Assembly: GCA_902766655.1 (NCBI GenBank) | Contig: CACXEL010000233.1 | Location: 1-10,095 of the forward strand | Source: an uncultured Lachnospiraceae bacterium | Lineage (GTDB): Bacteria > Bacillota > Clostridia > Lachnospirales > Lachnospiraceae | DNA: 10,095 bases | Direction of reading: 5' to 3' | Part shown: piece by piece, positions 8,002 to 10,095 of the stretch | Layout of the letters: each line of letters opens with the position of its first letter | Numbering within the stretch: position 1 is the stretch's first letter | The notes under the pieces: generated by a model | What the model was told of the DNA's origin: nothing | What the model saw: the letters and a program-made list of their open reading frames with translations, nothing else | Database searches by the model: none | Position numbers and translations under genes: made by a program

Positions 8002-9117
8002 TTATTTCTTCCCGATGACGCCCTTGACCTTCTGCATGGCCTTGAAGGACCTGGACCCGGTCACGTCCTCGTACATACCCTTCCAGGTATCCCGGTCGGT
8101 TTCCATGGCCCGGTAGGCCTCCATGTAGTGGGCGTAGCGGTCATCGAACTGGGCCTTGTTCAAAGCAGCCTCCGCCCGGACCTCGTCCCAGCGGCGGAAC
8201 CAGGCGTCGTCGAGCTCCGCGTACTTCTTCTTCTCTTCTGCCAGTTCGGCCTTGAGGCGGCCGATCCTTCCCTGGAGAACGCCGACGGCTTCGTTGCAGT
8301 CCCGCCACATGTCCGCGGCGGTGCCGCCCTGCCCTCCGGAAGGCAGATGGGGTCTTTTCAGGTCTGCGAGGCCAGTGTGCTCCTTGAGGGCCGCGCGCTT
8401 GGCGGTAGCGAAGCTGAGGCCTCCCGGATCCGTGATCACATAGTTGTAAAAATGCTCGTAGCTCCGCTGGAGCACGTGAAGGTCCGTCTTTACGCCCAGA
8501 AGCCGCATGGCGGCAGCAAGGGGCAGAAGGTCCTCCAGCTCCGGGATGTGGTACCAGGCGTCCCGCGCGCAGTGGTAGAGCACCAGGTCCGCGGGCATGA
8601 CGAAATCCATGACCCACTCATAGTCTATGAAACAGACGCCGTCCTCCTCGAAGATGATGTTGGAAGCGGTGGCGTCGAAGTTGGACCGCTTAAAGCCGCG
8701 GCAGCCGGCGTAAGCTTCCGCATCGCCGAACCATTTTTCGAATTCGGGCGAGGTCATGAAATCCGTGTCGTTGTCCGGAGAGCCGGTCAGAATGGCCTTC
8801 TGCGCAAGCAGGAGGTCGCCGACGAGACCGGCATCGCCCGCGGCGGCTGCCCGCCGCATCCTCTTCTCCAGGGACTCGCCCGCAAGATAGCGGAAGGTCA
8901 GTCTGGTGCCGTCGAAGGATGCCGGGCAGGCCTTGACGGGCGCATAAGTCTCCTCAAGGAGCGGTCCGTAAGAGGCGACGCGGGCAAGGTGTTCCTTTCC
9001 CTCCGGGTAGCAGGCCTCCTTGAAGACCGTGAGCCCCTCCTCGGTCCGGGCGATGGTGGTGATGATGCTGTAGAAGCGGCTCCGCTCGTCGGAGCACTTG
9101 ATATATAGCTTTCTCAT
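8002..9117 (-). CDS. Kinase-fold (APH/CHK/EPK-like) protein with C-terminal coiled coil, WbdD-kinase-like
   Basis: A complete 371-residue soluble protein. The N-terminal 240 residues look like a small-molecule or glycan kinase. TVFKEA (30-35) could carry the ATP-binding lysine K33. FKRSNFDATASNIIF (142-156) fits the Brenner catalytic loop HxDxxxxN, with D148 as candidate base and N153 as metal ligand. CFIDYEW (162-168) fits the metal-binding DxD/DxE segment with D165. The usual catalytic-loop His is Asn here (N146), and I see no glycine-rich loop, so activity is not assured. Residues about 274-350 are charged, helical and heptad-like, and the protein ends in a basic amphipathic tail, GSRSFKAMQKVKGVIGKK. 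A methyltransferase, then a kinase, then a coiled coil is the domain order of E. coli WbdD, which caps and measures O9a polymannose; here the first two parts are separate genes. It may phosphorylate or cap the glycan end, or be a scaffold. The kinase fold is likely; the reaction is inferred. Confidence 0.7.
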   Translation of the reverse strand: MRKLYIKCSDERSRFYSIITTIARTEEGLTVFKEACYPEGKEHLARVASYGPLLEETYAPVKACPASFDGTRLTFRYLAGESLEKRMRRAAAAGDAGLVGDLLLAQKAILTGSPDNDTDFMTSPEFEKWFGDAEAYAGCRGFKRSNFDATASNIIFEEDGVCFIDYEWVMDFVMPADLVLYHCARDAWYHIPELEDLLPLAAAMRLLGVKTDLHVLQRSYEHFYNYVITDPGGLSFATAKRAALKEHTGLADLKRPHLPSGGQGGTAADMWRDCNEAVGVLQGRIGRLKAELAEEKKKYAELDDAWFRRWDEVRAEAALNKAQFDDRYAHYMEAYRAMETDRDTWKGMYEDVTGSRSFKAMQKVKGVIGKK

Positions 9118-10043
9118 TCCGCCTCCTTTACCGCCTCGACGAGGAAGGAGTTGGCGAAGGCCGCCCGCTCTTCCGTCCCCCTGAGGCCTGCGAAGGCCTT
9201 GTTCTGGGAGAAAAGAGCCATGACGTCCTGGTCGTAATTGGCGTATTCCGGATACTCGATCTCCGCGTCTTTGATGTTGTCGTCGCTGTAAATGACGACC
9301 GGAAGCTTGTAGTCCGGGAAGGGATAATAGAAGTAGATATCCCTGAAGCCTGCCACCTCCAGCATGCCCTTGAGCTCTGACCTCGTGAAGGTCCGGACGT
9401 GGTCACCCGGGCGGTAGCCCTCGATACCCACGAAGGGCTCGGAGACGTGATCCTCATGGCTTCCGCTGAAGTACTTCATGCCCAGCTTGTTCTCGATGGC
9501 CACGTAGAGCCTCCCGCCGGGCTTTAAGACGCGGAAGACCTTGTCGAGGAAGTCCGCGTAAGGTGTCTCGGAGTCGATATAGTAGCAGCCGTATTCCAGG
9601 ACGCCGATCAGTGTCACCACATCGTACTGCTTTCCAATCTCAATGTCCTGGAAGTTGCCGACGATGATCTCGATATTGTCCATGTTCCTGTGGCGGGTGG
9701 CGTTGATAAGGGACCGCCGCCGGGAAAGCTCGATGCAGTCGACCTTCTTCACGTAAGGGGCCACGCCTCCGGTCACGGCGCCCATGCCGGCGCCGATCTC
9801 GAGGACTTCATCCTCCGGCCTGAGGTCCATTGGCAGGCAGATATTCTCCCGCTGCCGGCTCAGGTGGTAGAGGACGGGCCAGTCGGACATGTCCTTGTGG
9901 CAGTATTCCCAGCCGCCGTCGCCGGATACGATGGAGAGGAGGCGGTCCTCCACCTCATCCCCGTCGCTGTAAAGGTCGCTGCCCTTGTACCAGGTGTAGT
10001 TCAGCCTTACCTTGCCGATATATTCTTCCTTGTCAGCTGCCAT
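9114..10043 (-). CDS. Class I SAM-dependent methyltransferase, polysaccharide cluster type
   Basis: A complete 309-residue cytoplasmic protein without signal peptide or membrane segment. The SAM-binding motif I is VLEIGAGMGAVT at residues 80-91. The following strand VDCIELS (101-107) supplies the acidic residue that normally holds the ribose hydroxyls, and YDVVTLIGVLEY (140-151) is the motif IV/post-I region. RVLKPGGRLYVAIENKLG (171-188) is the classic LKPGG turn, followed by ENKLGMKYFSG, a signature I associate with methyltransferases of surface-glycan clusters. The N-terminal part (WEYCHKD, 45-51, and LSRQREN, 61-67) also fits that group. The likely role is transfer of a methyl group from SAM to a sugar hydroxyl or terminal phosphate of a glycan. 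The acceptor cannot be read from sequence. Its stop overlaps the next start by ATGA, tying it to the kinase-like partner. In WbdD the same two activities sit in one polypeptide. The methyltransferase call is firm; the substrate is inferred. Confidence 0.92.
   Translation of the reverse strand: MAADKEEYIGKVRLNYTWYKGSDLYSDGDEVEDRLLSIVSGDGGWEYCHKDMSDWPVLYHLSRQRENICLPMDLRPEDEVLEIGAGMGAVTGGVAPYVKKVDCIELSRRRSLINATRHRNMDNIEIIVGNFQDIEIGKQYDVVTLIGVLEYGCYYIDSETPYADFLDKVFRVLKPGGRLYVAIENKLGMKYFSGSHEDHVSEPFVGIEGYRPGDHVRTFTRSELKGMLEVAGFRDIYFYYPFPDYKLPVVIYSDDNIKDAEIEYPEYANYDQDVMALFSQNKAFAGLRGTEERAAFANSFLVEAVKEAE
9122..9129 (-). promoter_or_regulatory. Strong ribosome binding site of the kinase-like gene
   Basis: AAAGGAGG on the minus strand ends 4 nt before the ATG at 9117 and is embedded in the last codons of the methyltransferase gene (residues VKEAE). 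It fixes the start of the kinase-like gene and, with the ATGA overlap, indicates coupled, roughly matched production of the two proteins. Confidence 0.8.
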
Positions 10044-10095
10044 CAGGGTGCCTTTCCGCTGATCTTGTCAAGCTCAGCATAGTAGAAATCCGGGC
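10043..10095 (-). CDS. C-terminal tail of an unidentified upstream gene (partial)
   Basis: Only the end of this reading frame is in the window. Read leftward from the right edge it gives PDFYYAELDKISGKAP and then TGA at 10045-10043. The final A of that stop is the first base of the methyltransferase ATG (TGATG overlap), which is the arrangement of translationally coupled operon genes. The ribosome binding site of the next gene lies inside these last codons, another sign that the frame is real. Sixteen residues are too few to assign a family, so no function is proposed. Given the neighbours, a gene of the same polysaccharide cluster is likely, but that is inference. The alternative is that the frame is open by chance, which is easy over 51 bases. 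Confidence 0.55.
   Translation of the reverse strand, partial: PDFYYAELDKISGKAP
10051..10057 (-). promoter_or_regulatory. Ribosome binding site of the methyltransferase gene
   Basis: GGAAAGG on the minus strand sits 7 nt before the ATG at 10043. It supports that ATG as the start and lies within the last codons of the upstream frame, consistent with coupled translation. Confidence 0.6.

Noticed and set aside
1..10095. Phage, insertion sequence, CRISPR array or defence system
   Set aside because: No transposase, integrase, regular short repeats, terminal inverted repeats or nuclease/defence domains are visible; every complete gene fits glycan assembly.

Overview
The window is a single-direction block of polysaccharide-assembly genes, all read on the minus strand (right to left). 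High G+C (about 60% by eye), strong AGGAGG-type ribosome binding sites, stop/start overlaps, a YfhO-family membrane protein and the clostridial look of the GT2 proteins suggest a G+C-rich Firmicute of the class Clostridia. The genus cannot be named from the sequence.

In transcription order the window holds: the last 16 codons of an unidentified upstream gene (right edge); a class I SAM-dependent methyltransferase (309 aa); a kinase-fold protein with a C-terminal coiled coil (371 aa); two related proteins with two GT2 glycosyltransferase domains each (786 and 808 aa); a polytopic GT-C-type membrane glycosyltransferase resembling the DUF2142/GT39 families (469 aa); and a YfhO-family membrane protein cut by the left edge (559 residues seen).

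Spacing is tight. The tail gene and methyltransferase overlap by 1 nt (TGATG), the methyltransferase and kinase by 4 nt (ATGA), and the two GT2 genes by 14 nt. The remaining gaps are 36, 58 and 45 nt. I see no promoter or convincing terminator, so the block reads as the middle of one operon. No stretch over 300 bases lacks a gene, and there are no tRNAs, rRNAs, mobile elements or CRISPR arrays that I can see.

Inferred teamwork: the four cytoplasmic GT2 domains build a glycan chain. The methyltransferase and kinase-like proteins resemble the two halves of WbdD, the O9a chain terminator of E. coli (methyltransferase, kinase, then a coiled-coil ruler), and may cap or measure the chain. The two membrane proteins would add sugars from polyprenyl-phosphate donors outside the cell. 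The split WbdD-like pair next to tandem GT2 proteins is the most interesting item. It predicts an ABC (Wzm/Wzt-type) exporter nearby, outside this window.
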